Assembly: GCA_002402575.1 (NCBI GenBank)
Contig: DHGD01000156.1
Coordinates: forward strand, 1-46,740
DNA from: Syntrophomonas sp. UBA4807
GTDB lineage: Bacteria > Bacillota > Syntrophomonadia > Syntrophomonadales > Syntrophomonadaceae
Length of the DNA stretch: 46,740 nucleotides
Reading direction: 5' to 3'
Shown piece by piece: positions 14,798 to 23,978 of this stretch; the first letter of the stretch is position 1, and every line of letters starts with the position of its first letter. The translations under genes and the position numbers were made by a program. Below the pieces are notes generated by a model. The model was not told the DNA's origin. It searched no databases and saw only the letters and a list, made by a program, of their open reading frames with translations.

Positions 14798-17233
14798 CTA
14801 TATCTGCTTATTACCCTGCCGTAGGGGATTATAACGCTTAAGGCTCAACGAGTTGGTAACCACTGATACTGAACTAAAAGCCATGGCTGCTCCGGCAATT
14901 ATAGGATTCAACATGCCCAGAGCAGCTAAAGGTATGCCGATTATATTGTAAATAAACGCCCAGAATAAGTTTTGCTTGATTTTACGCATGGTCTGCCGGG
15001 AAAGTCTAACAGCGGCCGGAATGGTGCGCAAATCCCCCCTCATCAGGGTGATGTCGGCAGCCTCCATGGCCACGTCAGTACCCGTGCCCATGGCCATACC
15101 CACATGGGCTGTGGCCAGGGCGGGGGCATCATTGATGCCGTCCCCCACCATAGCTACGGCTTTGCCCGCGGCCTTGAGTCTCTGTATCACTTCAGCTTTG
15201 TTCTCCGGGAGCACTTCAGCCAATACATTAGTTATTCCCACCTGTTTGGCGATGGCCTCAGCGGTGCGCCGATTGTCGCCGGTTATCATGTAAACCTCGA
15301 TGCCCATAGCCTGTAGGTCCTGGATAGCCTCTCGCGAGTTTTCCTTTACCGTATCGGCTACCGCTATGATTGCCTCCAAGTTGTTGTCCACCGCCATTAA
15401 CATAGCAGTTTTGCCCTGCTCCTCCAGAACGCTTATAGAATTCTCTATGGAATCTATCGCAATTTTGTTTTCAGCCATAAGTTTTCTTGTTCCCAGATAG
15501 ATTTCGTGCCCATCCATAACAGCTTTCACCCCCTTGCCGGGTATAGCCTCAAAGCTGTCCGGATCGGGCAGATGTTCATATTCAGCCAGGCCTTTATCAT
15601 AAATGGCCGCCCCCAGAGGGTGTTCCGAGCCTTTCTCTGCCCGGGCTGCCAAAAGCAGCAAGCGGTCCGGATACATTTCACCCAGAGCTATGATATCTGT
15701 CACTTCGGGCTTGCCTTTGGTTATGGTGCCGGTTTTGTCCAAAACCACCGCGTTAAGCTGGTAGGCCATCTCCAGGTGTTCTCCGCCTTTTATCAGAATA
15801 CCGTTTTCCGCGCCTTTTCCTGTACCTACCATAATCGCGGTGGGCGTGGCCAAGCCTAACGCACACGGGCAGGCTATAACCAGGACCGCCACGGCGCTGA
15901 TCAGTGATTTATTGATACCAGCGCCGGACAAATACCAGGCTAAGAAAGTAATGCCGGCTATGGTCAGGACTACCGGAACAAAGACCCCCGCCACCCGGTC
16001 AGCGATTTGCTGTATGGGGGCTTTTGTACCTTGAGCATCTTCAACCATTTTTATGATCTGTGCCAAAGCGGTATCCCGTCCTACCCGTGTCGCCTCAAAT
16101 TTAAAGGTCCCGAATTTATTAATGGTAGCGCCGAAAACCATATCGCCAGGCTGTTTATCAACCGGCATACTTTCTCCCGTAAGCATGGACTCGTCCAGAG
16201 CGGACGTCCCTTCAGTGATTTTTCCATCAACCGGTACTTTTTCTCCGGGTCTGACAACTATGATTTCGCCCAACTCGACTTCTTCAACTGGAATATCAAC
16301 TTCTTGGCCTCCTCTGATTACCCGCGCGGTTTTGGCCTGCAGCCGGGCCAGCTTCTTAATGGCCTCCGAGGTCCGTCCTTTGGCAACCGCCTCCAGGTAC
16401 TTACCCAGCAGAATCAGAGTGATGATTATAGCCGAGGCCTCGAAATACAGGCTTTTCATCATCCCTGCAGGAACAGCCTCAAAGAAAACGTTGTACAGAC
16501 TGAATAAATATGCCGCCGATGTTCCCATAGCGATCAACACGTCCATATTGGCACTGCCAGATCTCAAGGCGAAGTAGGATTGTTTATAAAAACGGGCTCC
16601 AATAACAAATTGCACCGGGGTGGCAATTATCATTTGAAAATAGGGATTGTGCAAAAATGTAACGCTGGGGCTGTGGATTTTAAATAAGCTCAATATCATG
16701 GCTATAACCAGGGGTAAGCTCAAAACCGCCGAGGTTGTCAGCAACCACCGCAATGACCTGATTTCCCTATCCCGGGTTTCCTTCTCCCGGTCTATATTTA
16801 TATCCTCAACCGGACGAGCATTATATCCCAGGTTTTGAATACTCCGGGTTATCTCGCTGATTTTGACCTGGCCGGGCTGGTAAACCACCCGGGACTTCTC
16901 GGTGCTCAAGTTTACACTGGCCCGGGTAACCCCCTCCAGACTGTTCAGTTTTTTCTCTATGCGAGCTGCACAAGCTGCACAAGTCATACCAGAAATTTTT
17001 AAATCGACCTGTTCATCTGATTTTTCCGGGATTACGTCATATCCCAGCTTTCGCACCACTTGGTCAATCTGCTCCCTGGCTGCCACTTTGTCATCGTAAT
17101 CAACCGTCGCTCTTTCCATGGCCAAATTAACATTTACTGCTTCTACGCCTTCAATCCGCTTCAGACCTTTCTCTATTCTGGCTGCACAGGCCGCACAACT
17201 CATGCCTGTTATCTTAATTGATTCTTTAGGCAT
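14798..17233 (-). CDS. copA: Copper-exporting P1B-type ATPase with two HMA domains
   Basis: An 811-residue Cu(+) ATPase. Two N-terminal heavy-metal-associated domains carry GMSCAAC (Cys13, Cys16) and GMTCAAC (Cys85, Cys88). The transport helix has CPC at 455-457, the phosphorylation site DKTGT is at 499-503, and HP and GDGINDAPA motifs are present. The CAAC and CPC pattern with a C-terminal NSLSLKR helix marks the CopA subgroup. It exports Cu(+) across the membrane. GGGAG precedes the ATG. It is divergent from cadC-cadA and leads into cysK, so copper stress and sulfur/Fe-S repair may be co-expressed. No CsoR or CopZ gene is nearby. Confidence 0.95.
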   Translation of the reverse strand: MPKESIKITGMSCAACAARIEKGLKRIEGVEAVNVNLAMERATVDYDDKVAAREQIDQVVRKLGYDVIPEKSDEQVDLKISGMTCAACAARIEKKLNSLEGVTRASVNLSTEKSRVVYQPGQVKISEITRSIQNLGYNARPVEDINIDREKETRDREIRSLRWLLTTSAVLSLPLVIAMILSLFKIHSPSVTFLHNPYFQMIIATPVQFVIGARFYKQSYFALRSGSANMDVLIAMGTSAAYLFSLYNVFFEAVPAGMMKSLYFEASAIIITLILLGKYLEAVAKGRTSEAIKKLARLQAKTARVIRGGQEVDIPVEEVELGEIIVVRPGEKVPVDGKITEGTSALDESMLTGESMPVDKQPGDMVFGATINKFGTFKFEATRVGRDTALAQIIKMVEDAQGTKAPIQQIADRVAGVFVPVVLTIAGITFLAWYLSGAGINKSLISAVAVLVIACPCALGLATPTAIMVGTGKGAENGILIKGGEHLEMAYQLNAVVLDKTGTITKGKPEVTDIIALGEMYPDRLLLLAARAEKGSEHPLGAAIYDKGLAEYEHLPDPDSFEAIPGKGVKAVMDGHEIYLGTRKLMAENKIAIDSIENSISVLEEQGKTAMLMAVDNNLEAIIAVADTVKENSREAIQDLQAMGIEVYMITGDNRRTAEAIAKQVGITNVLAEVLPENKAEVIQRLKAAGKAVAMVGDGINDAPALATAHVGMAMGTGTDVAMEAADITLMRGDLRTIPAAVRLSRQTMRKIKQNLFWAFIYNIIGIPLAALGMLNPIIAGAAMAFSSVSVVTNSLSLKRYNPLRQGNKQI

Positions 17234-17474
17234 TTAAGTACACTCCCTCAAACGATTAGTCATCACTATAATTACCATAAGGATAATAGTATATAAAATA
17301 GAATGAAGCAAGTCATAAACAGGGATGGATGCATTTAATCGCACAAATAATATTCAGAAAAGATTTTGCGGTGCCAGATTATTAGTTATTTAGAGCGGTA
17401 TCATCCCAAGGGGCCGGGAAAGAAAAAGGAATTTTCAAAATTATTGTTTACCGTTCAATTGATTTAGTTTATAT

Positions 17475-17504
17475 TATACATATGAATATATGTTCATATG
17501 TATA
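17475..17504 (+). promoter_or_regulatory. Probable CadC operator with overlapping cadC promoter
   Basis: A perfect inverted repeat, TATACATATGAA and TTCATATGTATA, is separated by 6 bases and lies 20 bases before the cadC start. It has the size and AT-rich 12-spacer-12 form of ArsR/CadC operators. A possible promoter (TTTACC at 17447-17452, TATATT at 17470-17475, 17-base spacer) would start transcription inside the palindrome, so binding would block initiation. Confidence 0.7.
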
Positions 17505-17524
17505 ATTTTGTGGAGGGGTTGAAG

Positions 17525-17938
17525 ATGGCAGATTTCGAACCTGTTGACCGCTGCGGGATAACCTGCATACATGAGGAAGCGGTAACTGCTGTCAAGCAGC
17601 GTATGCTGGAAGATGACATGGCACAATCCCTGGCGGGTATTTTCAAAACCCTGGCCGATCGTACCAGAGTAAAAATGTTGTTTGCGCTGATGCATCAGGA
17701 ATTGTGTGTCTGTGATCTGGCTGCTGTAATCGGGGCTTCGGAATCTTCCGTATCTCATCAGCTGAGAATACTGCGTACTAACAAGCTGGTGAAGTTTCGC
17801 CGTGACGGTAAAATACTGTATTATTCCCTGGCCGATGATCATGTCATAACCCTTTTCCAACAGGGTTTGGAACATGCCAGCCACGATGATTCCGGGGCGG
17901 CTCAATTATTAATTCCATCCCCTGATTTGAATTTATAA
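17525..17938 (+). CDS. cadC: ArsR/SmtB-family metal sensor, CadC type
   Basis: A 137-residue winged-helix repressor. The metal-site cysteines of CadC are recognisable: an N-terminal DRCGITC pair and ELCVCD at the recognition-helix side near residue 60. The DNA-reading helix is in SESSVSHQLRILR. It should release its operator on binding Cd(II), Pb(II) or Zn(II). I choose ATG 17525 because GGAGGGG lies just ahead; an in-frame ATG at 17498 lies inside the operator palindrome. It is followed after 25 bases by cadA. Confidence 0.9.
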   Translation: MADFEPVDRCGITCIHEEAVTAVKQRMLEDDMAQSLAGIFKTLADRTRVKMLFALMHQELCVCDLAAVIGASESSVSHQLRILRTNKLVKFRRDGKILYYSLADDHVITLFQQGLEHASHDDSGAAQLLIPSPDLNL

Positions 17939-17963
17939 GCCTGGTTGCAAGGAGGCCTCAGCC

Positions 17964-20327
17964 ATGGGAGAAGCAATTAAGATAAATGCTCCGCGACACA
18001 CCAGCAGTTTATATATAAAAGGCCTGGATTGCCCTGATTGCGCCGCCCAGGTTGAAAAAGCGGTGCAGATGATACCGGGGGTGACAGCTGCCAAAGTCAA
18101 CTTTCCGGTGGGGAAACTGAAGGTGGCTTTTCTTGACAACACCGCCGGATTAGCAGAAGTGGTTCAACGGGTCAGAGATTTAGGCTATGAAGTACAGATG
18201 GATGCAGAAGTCAGGCCCGGGCCTCAGTCAACCACCCTGCGCATCAAGGGTATGGATTGCGCTGATTGTGCGGCCCTGCTTGAGAGGCACATAGCAGGAT
18301 TGCCCGGAGTTGAAACTGCTGCGGTAAATTTTGGAGCAGCCAAGATGACTGTCATCCATCGAGGACCTGCGTCACCCCTTGTGGATGCAATCAATAGCCT
18401 AGGTTACAGCGGCGAGATTGAACAATTATTTCAATCCCGTCCCTCCGCCCCATATTGGAAAAGCAATCAATACCTGCTGCCAACAGCCATTTCTCTCTTA
18501 ATGCTTACCCTGGGTATTGTGGCGGAGAGAATGGCTCTGCCATTATCAACCGCATTTTTTGTGGCCGGAATAATTTTGGGAGGCGTCCTGCCCGCCAGAA
18601 AAGGTATTGCGGTTTTACTCAATGCCCGCGAGCTGGACATGAACATCCTGATGGTCGTTGCAGTAGTCGGCGCGGCAGCCATTGGCGAATTTGAAGAAGC
18701 CGTAACCGTGGTATTCCTTTTTTCCCTGGGCAATGCCCTGCAAGGCTATACCCTTGACAAAACCCGTAATTCTATCCGGGCGCTGATGGACTTAACCCCT
18801 AATCAGGCCCTGGTATTACGCGGGGGAAGAGAAATGGTGCTTCCGGTTGACGAATTGATAATCGGCGACGTTATCATTGTCCGGCCCGGAGAGCGAATCG
18901 CCATGGATGGTACGGTCGTGGAGGGCTTTTCGGCTGTGAATCAGGCTTCCCTAACAGGTGAGTCGGTCCCGGTCGAAAAATCAGTTGGTGATGAGGTCTA
19001 TGCCGGCACCATTAACGAACGGGGTTCAATGCAGATCCGGGTTACACATCTGGCTAAAGATAATACCATAGCCAGAATAATCGCCATGGTGGAGGAGGCT
19101 CAGGGACAACGGGCCCCATCTCAGAATATCGTGGACAGATTCGCCAGGTATTACACCCCTTTGGTGTTAATAGCGGCGGTGTTGGTGACGGCTATCCCCA
19201 CCCTGCTCTTAAAGCAGCCTTTCCATAAATGGTTTTATGAAGCCATGGCCATGCTCTTGGTGGCATGTCCCTGCGCACTGGTTATTTCCACCCCGGTGTC
19301 GGTGGTAGCGGCCATCGGCAGTGCGGCCCGCAGCGGGGTTCTGGTCAAAGGCGGCCTTTATCTTGAGGAAGCCGGGGCACTGTCAGTGATAGCCTTCGAT
19401 AAGACCGGCACCTTGACTACTGGACATCCGCAGGTAACCGATGTGATACCACTGAATGGCACTACTGCGGACAATCTACTATCTATTTCTGCATCTATTG
19501 AATCCAGGTCAGAACATCCGCTGGGTGAAGCCATTATCAAGTATGCCCGTGACCATGGGGCGGATATCGGTACGGTGAGCAATTTCGAGGCAGTCTTGGG
19601 TATGGGGGCGGTTGGCCGGGTTGACGACCATTATTATCAGATCGGTAACGTCAGATTCTTCCGCGAGCATGGCATTGATCTGCAGCCTGTTGAAGAAAAA
19701 ATCCGCGCCCTGCAGAAAGAGGGCAAAACAGTCATGCTGTTGGGGGACGGTCATAAAGTACTGGGAATTATCGCGGTAGCCGACATCCCCCGGGCGGAAA
19801 GCGCTGAGGCTATCAAACAGCTTAAAAAATTGGGCTTAAAAAAGGTCATTATGCTCACCGGTGACAATGAGGTTACCGCGGCAGCCATAGCCGCCCAGGC
19901 CGGTGTCGACGAATACCGGGCCAACCTTCTGCCCGGAGACAAAGTGGAGGTAATGAAAGACCTTTTGGCGCACTGCGGAAAAGTAGCCATGGTTGGTGAT
20001 GGCGTCAATGACGCTCCGGCCATGGCCATTTCAACCGTGGGAATCGCCATGGGGGTGGCCGGAGCCGATGCCGCGCTGGAAACCGCAGACATCGCCCTGA
20101 TGGCGGACGATTTGACCAAATTATCTTACGCCATGAAACTCAGCCGTAAGACCGTGGCGATAATAAAGCAGAACATAGCCCTGGCATTGCTGATAAAGGG
20201 AATGATACTCTTGCTGGTGTTTCCCGGTTGGCTCACTCTCTGGTTGGCGGTGGTAGGAGATATGGGAAGTTCGTTGCTAGTTACTCTCAATGGCATGAGG
20301 CTGTTGGGGATGAAGGCCCAGAACTGA
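17964..20327 (+). CDS. cadA: Cadmium/zinc-exporting P1B-type ATPase with two HMA domains
   Basis: A 787-residue P1B ATPase. The two N-terminal metal domains carry GLDCPDCA (Cys23, Cys26) and GMDCADCA (Cys99, Cys102); the D-C-x-D-C form is typical of Cd/Zn pumps rather than Cu pumps. CPC lies near residue 435, DKTGT near 479 and GDGVNDAPA near 675. The C-terminal helix retains the WLAVVGDMGSS segment with the conserved Asp of the Zn/Cd/Pb group. GGAGG precedes the ATG. It forms an operon with cadC. Confidence 0.94.
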   Translation: MGEAIKINAPRHTSSLYIKGLDCPDCAAQVEKAVQMIPGVTAAKVNFPVGKLKVAFLDNTAGLAEVVQRVRDLGYEVQMDAEVRPGPQSTTLRIKGMDCADCAALLERHIAGLPGVETAAVNFGAAKMTVIHRGPASPLVDAINSLGYSGEIEQLFQSRPSAPYWKSNQYLLPTAISLLMLTLGIVAERMALPLSTAFFVAGIILGGVLPARKGIAVLLNARELDMNILMVVAVVGAAAIGEFEEAVTVVFLFSLGNALQGYTLDKTRNSIRALMDLTPNQALVLRGGREMVLPVDELIIGDVIIVRPGERIAMDGTVVEGFSAVNQASLTGESVPVEKSVGDEVYAGTINERGSMQIRVTHLAKDNTIARIIAMVEEAQGQRAPSQNIVDRFARYYTPLVLIAAVLVTAIPTLLLKQPFHKWFYEAMAMLLVACPCALVISTPVSVVAAIGSAARSGVLVKGGLYLEEAGALSVIAFDKTGTLTTGHPQVTDVIPLNGTTADNLLSISASIESRSEHPLGEAIIKYARDHGADIGTVSNFEAVLGMGAVGRVDDHYYQIGNVRFFREHGIDLQPVEEKIRALQKEGKTVMLLGDGHKVLGIIAVADIPRAESAEAIKQLKKLGLKKVIMLTGDNEVTAAAIAAQAGVDEYRANLLPGDKVEVMKDLLAHCGKVAMVGDGVNDAPAMAISTVGIAMGVAGADAALETADIALMADDLTKLSYAMKLSRKTVAIIKQNIALALLIKGMILLLVFPGWLTLWLAVVGDMGSSLLVTLNGMRLLGMKAQN

Positions 20328-20344
20328 AATGTATGAGAGCACAA

Positions 20345-20387
20345 AACCCGCCTGCCGCAAATAAACCGGCATAGCGGGTTATTTTTT
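20345..20387 (+). terminator. Intrinsic terminator of cadC-cadA
   Basis: AACCCGC (20345-20351) pairs with GCGGGTT (20374-20380), with an inner TGCCG/CGGCA stem, followed by ATTTTTTG. It sits 18 bases after the cadA stop. Confidence 0.85.
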
Positions 20388-20474
20388 GCCTATATTGTCT
20401 TTAGGAAACAAGGGCCGACCTGCTTACTTAACGGTTGGTTGCGTTTGGGGGGCTACTGTTTTTTTATCTTTTTC

Positions 20475-21539
20475 TCAAACCGGGCGGGATTTTCGGCTCT
20501 GTCCTCCCAAGAGCCACAGCCAGGGAAAATCCCGCACCGCATAGACAGCAATCACTGTAATTACAACTGTCAAAACATACAGCAAAAGCATCCCCCCGCC
20601 GCCCTGCCAGGCAGATGACAAACCAATTTTATGAACTATACGCTGCAAGAATAAGAGCGCCACCGGATGGGAGAAATAAATTAAAAAACTCTGGCGCGAA
20701 AGCCAGTGAAACAGTCGCGGCTTTTTGTCCTGATATTGCAGGGCGAGCTTGTAGAAAAACAGTAAAGACATGATGACATAAAGCATAATAGTGGGCTTAC
20801 CCGAAGAGGCATAGCTCCCGGTTACATAACTGTCCCCAACAAGCAGAACCAGGCTCAAGAGCCACAGTATTCCCCACAGCCAGCCACCGGAAGTTAGAAC
20901 TGTCTCCAGGCGGGTTCTGAACTGAGCCATATACATTCCCAGTCCAAAATAGCCGACCCAGATAGGAAAGGCTATCAAGTATAACTGCGGATGGGCTAGT
21001 GTCGGCAGCGGGTGTATACCTATGGTGTGCAAATACAACGCCACCTGGCATAACATGCAGAGCAGTAGCAGTGAAAAAACAAAGCTAAGGGAATGCTTTT
21101 CTAACCAGGCTTTAAGCAGGGGGTATAGCAGATAGCACTGAATGATTATGACCATAAAATAGAGGTGATAGGTGCCTGTGCCCCAAAGCAGATGCCTGAT
21201 TATCACGGTTGCCAATTGCGGGACATCAGGCCAGGTGTGGAGCAGGTATTGGTTCATCAGGGTGTACAGTACCGTCCATATCACATAGGGCGCGATGATT
21301 TTACCGAAGCGTTTGTGGTAAAAAACCAGGACTGATTCTGGCTGCGAGTGATTTTGGTCTTGAAAGTAGAGCAAAAATCCGGAGATGATGATAAACATGG
21401 GTACAGAAAATCGCGTTATCTGGTTGAACAACAACCCTCCCCAAGAAGCGCTGGCGTAATCGGCGGAAACATGTATACCAATGACCGCCAGGGTGGCCAA
21501 TACCCTTAATATGTCAAAAACCGGCAATCGTCCCTGCAT
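20475..21539 (-). CDS. Membrane acyltransferase (acyltransferase-3 / OafA-like)
   Basis: A 354-residue polytopic protein with about ten membrane helices. The N-terminus FDILRVLATLAVIGIHVSA has the catalytic His of the acyltransferase-3 fold in helix 1, and FSVPMFIIISGFLLYF forms helix 2, both diagnostic. Such proteins O-acetylate or O-acylate surface polysaccharides. There is no SGNH domain. It is a single gene between the cad operon (convergent) and hypE (same strand). It could act on the same glycan as the gtr cluster, but nothing proves that. Confidence 0.87.
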   Translation of the reverse strand: MQGRLPVFDILRVLATLAVIGIHVSADYASASWGGLLFNQITRFSVPMFIIISGFLLYFQDQNHSQPESVLVFYHKRFGKIIAPYVIWTVLYTLMNQYLLHTWPDVPQLATVIIRHLLWGTGTYHLYFMVIIIQCYLLYPLLKAWLEKHSLSFVFSLLLLCMLCQVALYLHTIGIHPLPTLAHPQLYLIAFPIWVGYFGLGMYMAQFRTRLETVLTSGGWLWGILWLLSLVLLVGDSYVTGSYASSGKPTIMLYVIMSLLFFYKLALQYQDKKPRLFHWLSRQSFLIYFSHPVALLFLQRIVHKIGLSSAWQGGGGMLLLYVLTVVITVIAVYAVRDFPWLWLLGGQSRKSRPV

Positions 21540-21662
21540 ATCACCCTGCCTCGCAAAACATTAGCCCAATTATAGCACGGTTGGCGGCAGTTTTCATCCC
21601 CGCCCGGGGCGGAGGCGGCACTGACTTGGCGGCAGACGATCAGGCCGTCTCACATGCGTAAA

Positions 21663-22673
21663 TCAGCAGATGCGGGGCACGTGTTCCCCTTCCAACGCAC
21701 CTAAAATCCGTTTAGCGCCGAGTTCGGTTTCCAGTAAGACCATTCCCGGATGTTCGCTCACAACCTCTCCTATGACCTCTGCTCCAGCAGTCTCCTTCAG
21801 CAGCCGCAGTTGACAGACTATTTGTCCGGCCTTTTCCGGACCGGTAATAATGACCATTTTGCCTTCGTTGGCCATATATAAGGGGTCCATACCGAGCATA
21901 TCACAGGCTCCTCTGACCACGGGCGAGATCGGAATCTGTTTCTCCTGTACCACCATCCCCCTCTGGGATTGAGCCGCGATCTCGTTTAATACTGTGGCCA
22001 GGCCGCCCCGAGTCGGGTCACGCATACACTTGATCTGGCCGGGGAACATATCTGTTAAGCTATTAATTCGGTTTAAGGCAGCACAGTCACTTACCGCCGG
22101 GGTGGAAAACGCCAATCCCTGACGTTGGGCCAATATAGCCAGACCATGGTCTCCAATTGGACCGGTTATAATTATCTGGTCACCAGGTTGAACCCGCAGC
22201 GGGTGCAAAATGAACTTTGATTCCAATACACCGATTCCGGTGGTATTGATATAAATTTGGTCGGCGTTGCCCTTTTCAACCACCTTGGTGTCTCCGGTTA
22301 CCACCTTCACCCCGGCCAGTCTGGCGGTTTCCGCCATTGAGGCAACAATGCTGCGCAGTTCTGTAATGGGGAAACCCTCTTCAATGATAAACGCGGCGGA
22401 GAGATACAAAGGACGTGCTCCGCAGGCCACCAGGTCATTGACCGTTCCGCATACCGCTAGTTTCCCTATATCACCGCCGGGGAAGAACAGCGGGGTTATC
22501 ACAAACGAGTCGGTGGATACGGCAATATTTTTTGCCGGCAATTGCAACACGGCGCCATCCAGCAGGTCATCCAGATGGGGATTACTAAGATGCTTCTTAA
22601 ATACCTCCTCTACCAGGTTCTGGCTCAAAAGCCCTCCGCTGCCGTGGGCCAGCAGCACACGTTCATCCTTCAC
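21663..22673 (-). CDS. hypE: Hydrogenase maturation protein HypE
   Basis: A 336-residue PurM-like ATPase. With HypF it dehydrates the C-terminal S-carbamoyl cysteine to a thiocyanate, the source of the cyanide ligands of the [NiFe] centre. The N-terminus LLAHGSGGLLSQNLVEEVF and the AVSTDSFVITPLFFPGGDIG segment are typical, and the C-terminus ends P-R-I-C, keeping the essential terminal cysteine. The GTG start follows AAAGGA. It is the last gene of the hydrogenase/hyp cluster. Confidence 0.95.
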   Translation of the reverse strand: MKDERVLLAHGSGGLLSQNLVEEVFKKHLSNPHLDDLLDGAVLQLPAKNIAVSTDSFVITPLFFPGGDIGKLAVCGTVNDLVACGARPLYLSAAFIIEEGFPITELRSIVASMAETARLAGVKVVTGDTKVVEKGNADQIYINTTGIGVLESKFILHPLRVQPGDQIIITGPIGDHGLAILAQRQGLAFSTPAVSDCAALNRINSLTDMFPGQIKCMRDPTRGGLATVLNEIAAQSQRGMVVQEKQIPISPVVRGACDMLGMDPLYMANEGKMVIITGPEKAGQIVCQLRLLKETAGAEVIGEVVSEHPGMVLLETELGAKRILGALEGEHVPRIC

Positions 22674-22680
22674 TCTGCAT

Positions 22681-23754
22681 TCATCCTTTCATCGGTGCAT
22701 AACGATAATAAGCGGCGCAAGCCCCTTCCTGAGATACCATACAGGGGCCTACCGGATTTAAGGGCGTGCAGGCACGTCCGAACAAAGCGCATTGTGGTGG
22801 CGAAATCTTCCCAGTCAGGATGCTCCCGCAGGAGCAGCCCTTGACAGATCTATCTTCAGTCGCAATTAGGCCATAGCGACGCACGGCATCATAGTTAGCA
22901 TAACGGTCGCGCACCGCCAGTCCACTGCCGGGAATAGCACCCAGCCCTCTCCAGCGCGCCTCGACCGGTTCAAAGACCTGCTCCAACAGCTTTAAGGCTA
23001 TGGGGTTGCCTTGGGGCCGAACCACTCGTTTATACTGGTTCTCTATCCTGGCCTGTCCCTTACCGATCTGCTGCAATAACATACAGATGCTTTCCAGAAT
23101 ATCAACAGCTTCGAATCCGGTGACAACACAAGGCTGATGAAATTTTGCCGCCAGCTGCTGATAAGGTTTAAGACCGATTATCATTGAAACATGGCCCGGA
23201 CAGATCAGCCCGTCCACCTTGATTTCTTTATCCGCGAACAAAGTCTCCAACGCCGGCGGAACCAGTTTATGCAAGGACAGCACTGAAAAATTAGTGACCT
23301 TCAACTTCTGGGCTTCTATGATGGTATGCGCTACTGCTGGAGCGGTAGTCTCAAAACCGATGCCCAAAAACACCATTTCCCGTCCCGGGTTGTTCTGAGC
23401 CATTTGCAGGGCATCCAGTGGCGAATAGACTACCCGTACATCAGCGCCCTGACTGCGAGCCTCCTGTAACGAGCATTCACTCCCCGGCACCCTCATCATA
23501 TCCCCAAAGGTCAAAAGGGTGATGTTATGGTTTAGTACCAGGCTGATAACCGTATCAATATCGCCCTGAGAAGTTACACAAACTGGGCATCCCGGACCTG
23601 ATAACAGGGTTATATGCGGCGGCAGCAAGTCTCTTATGCCGGTGCGGGCGATGGCCATGGTATGAGTCCCGCACACCTCCATCAAGGCCGCCGGTTTAAT
23701 GGTATTGCATATGGCCTCTAACAAGCGGTTTTTGTAATCCGGATCAGTTTTCAT
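22681..23754 (-). CDS. hypD: Hydrogenase maturation protein HypD
   Basis: A 357-residue Fe-S protein that, with HypC, is the scaffold on which the Fe(CN)2CO unit is built. Conserved motifs are MEVCGTHTMAI (redox Cys), GPGCPVCVT, GFETTAPA and the C-terminal cysteine-rich KGCSCGSILTGKISPPQCALFG that holds the 4Fe-4S cluster. I take ATG 23754 as start, with GGTGA 5 bases upstream; a GTG at 23763 is also in frame. It overlaps hypC by 11 bases. Confidence 0.95.
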   Translation of the reverse strand: MKTDPDYKNRLLEAICNTIKPAALMEVCGTHTMAIARTGIRDLLPPHITLLSGPGCPVCVTSQGDIDTVISLVLNHNITLLTFGDMMRVPGSECSLQEARSQGADVRVVYSPLDALQMAQNNPGREMVFLGIGFETTAPAVAHTIIEAQKLKVTNFSVLSLHKLVPPALETLFADKEIKVDGLICPGHVSMIIGLKPYQQLAAKFHQPCVVTGFEAVDILESICMLLQQIGKGQARIENQYKRVVRPQGNPIALKLLEQVFEPVEARWRGLGAIPGSGLAVRDRYANYDAVRRYGLIATEDRSVKGCSCGSILTGKISPPQCALFGRACTPLNPVGPCMVSQEGACAAYYRYAPMKG

Positions 23755-23977
23755 AAGCTTCACCCAGGCGCTGTAGTTCTAATACATAATTCATGGTTTC
23801 TCGGGCGATGTGCTCATCGATTATCTGCATGGCGAAACCAGCGTGGATCAAGACGTATTTCCCCACTTCCGCCTCGGGAGTCAGGGCGACGCTCACTTTC
23901 ACCTGATTGCCGTTAATATCAGCGACGGCGCTGTTATCATTCCTGGATATGATTTTGCCGGGTACTCCCAGACACAT
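23744..23977 (-). CDS. hypC: Hydrogenase maturation chaperone HypC
   Basis: A 77-residue HypC/HybG protein beginning MCLGVPGKI, with the functional N-terminal Cys2 that binds the iron unit and delivers it to the large subunit. Length is typical. GAGGTGAT lies in the hypF stop region just before the ATG, and its end overlaps hypD, so hypF-hypC-hypD are tightly coupled. Confidence 0.95.
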   Translation of the reverse strand: MCLGVPGKIISRNDNSAVADINGNQVKVSVALTPEAEVGKYVLIHAGFAMQIIDEHIARETMNYVLELQRLGEAYEN

Positions 23978-23978
23978 A

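Noticed and set aside
16007..16577. Long plus-strand ORFs opposite copA
   Set aside because: Shadows of a conserved P-type ATPase gene.
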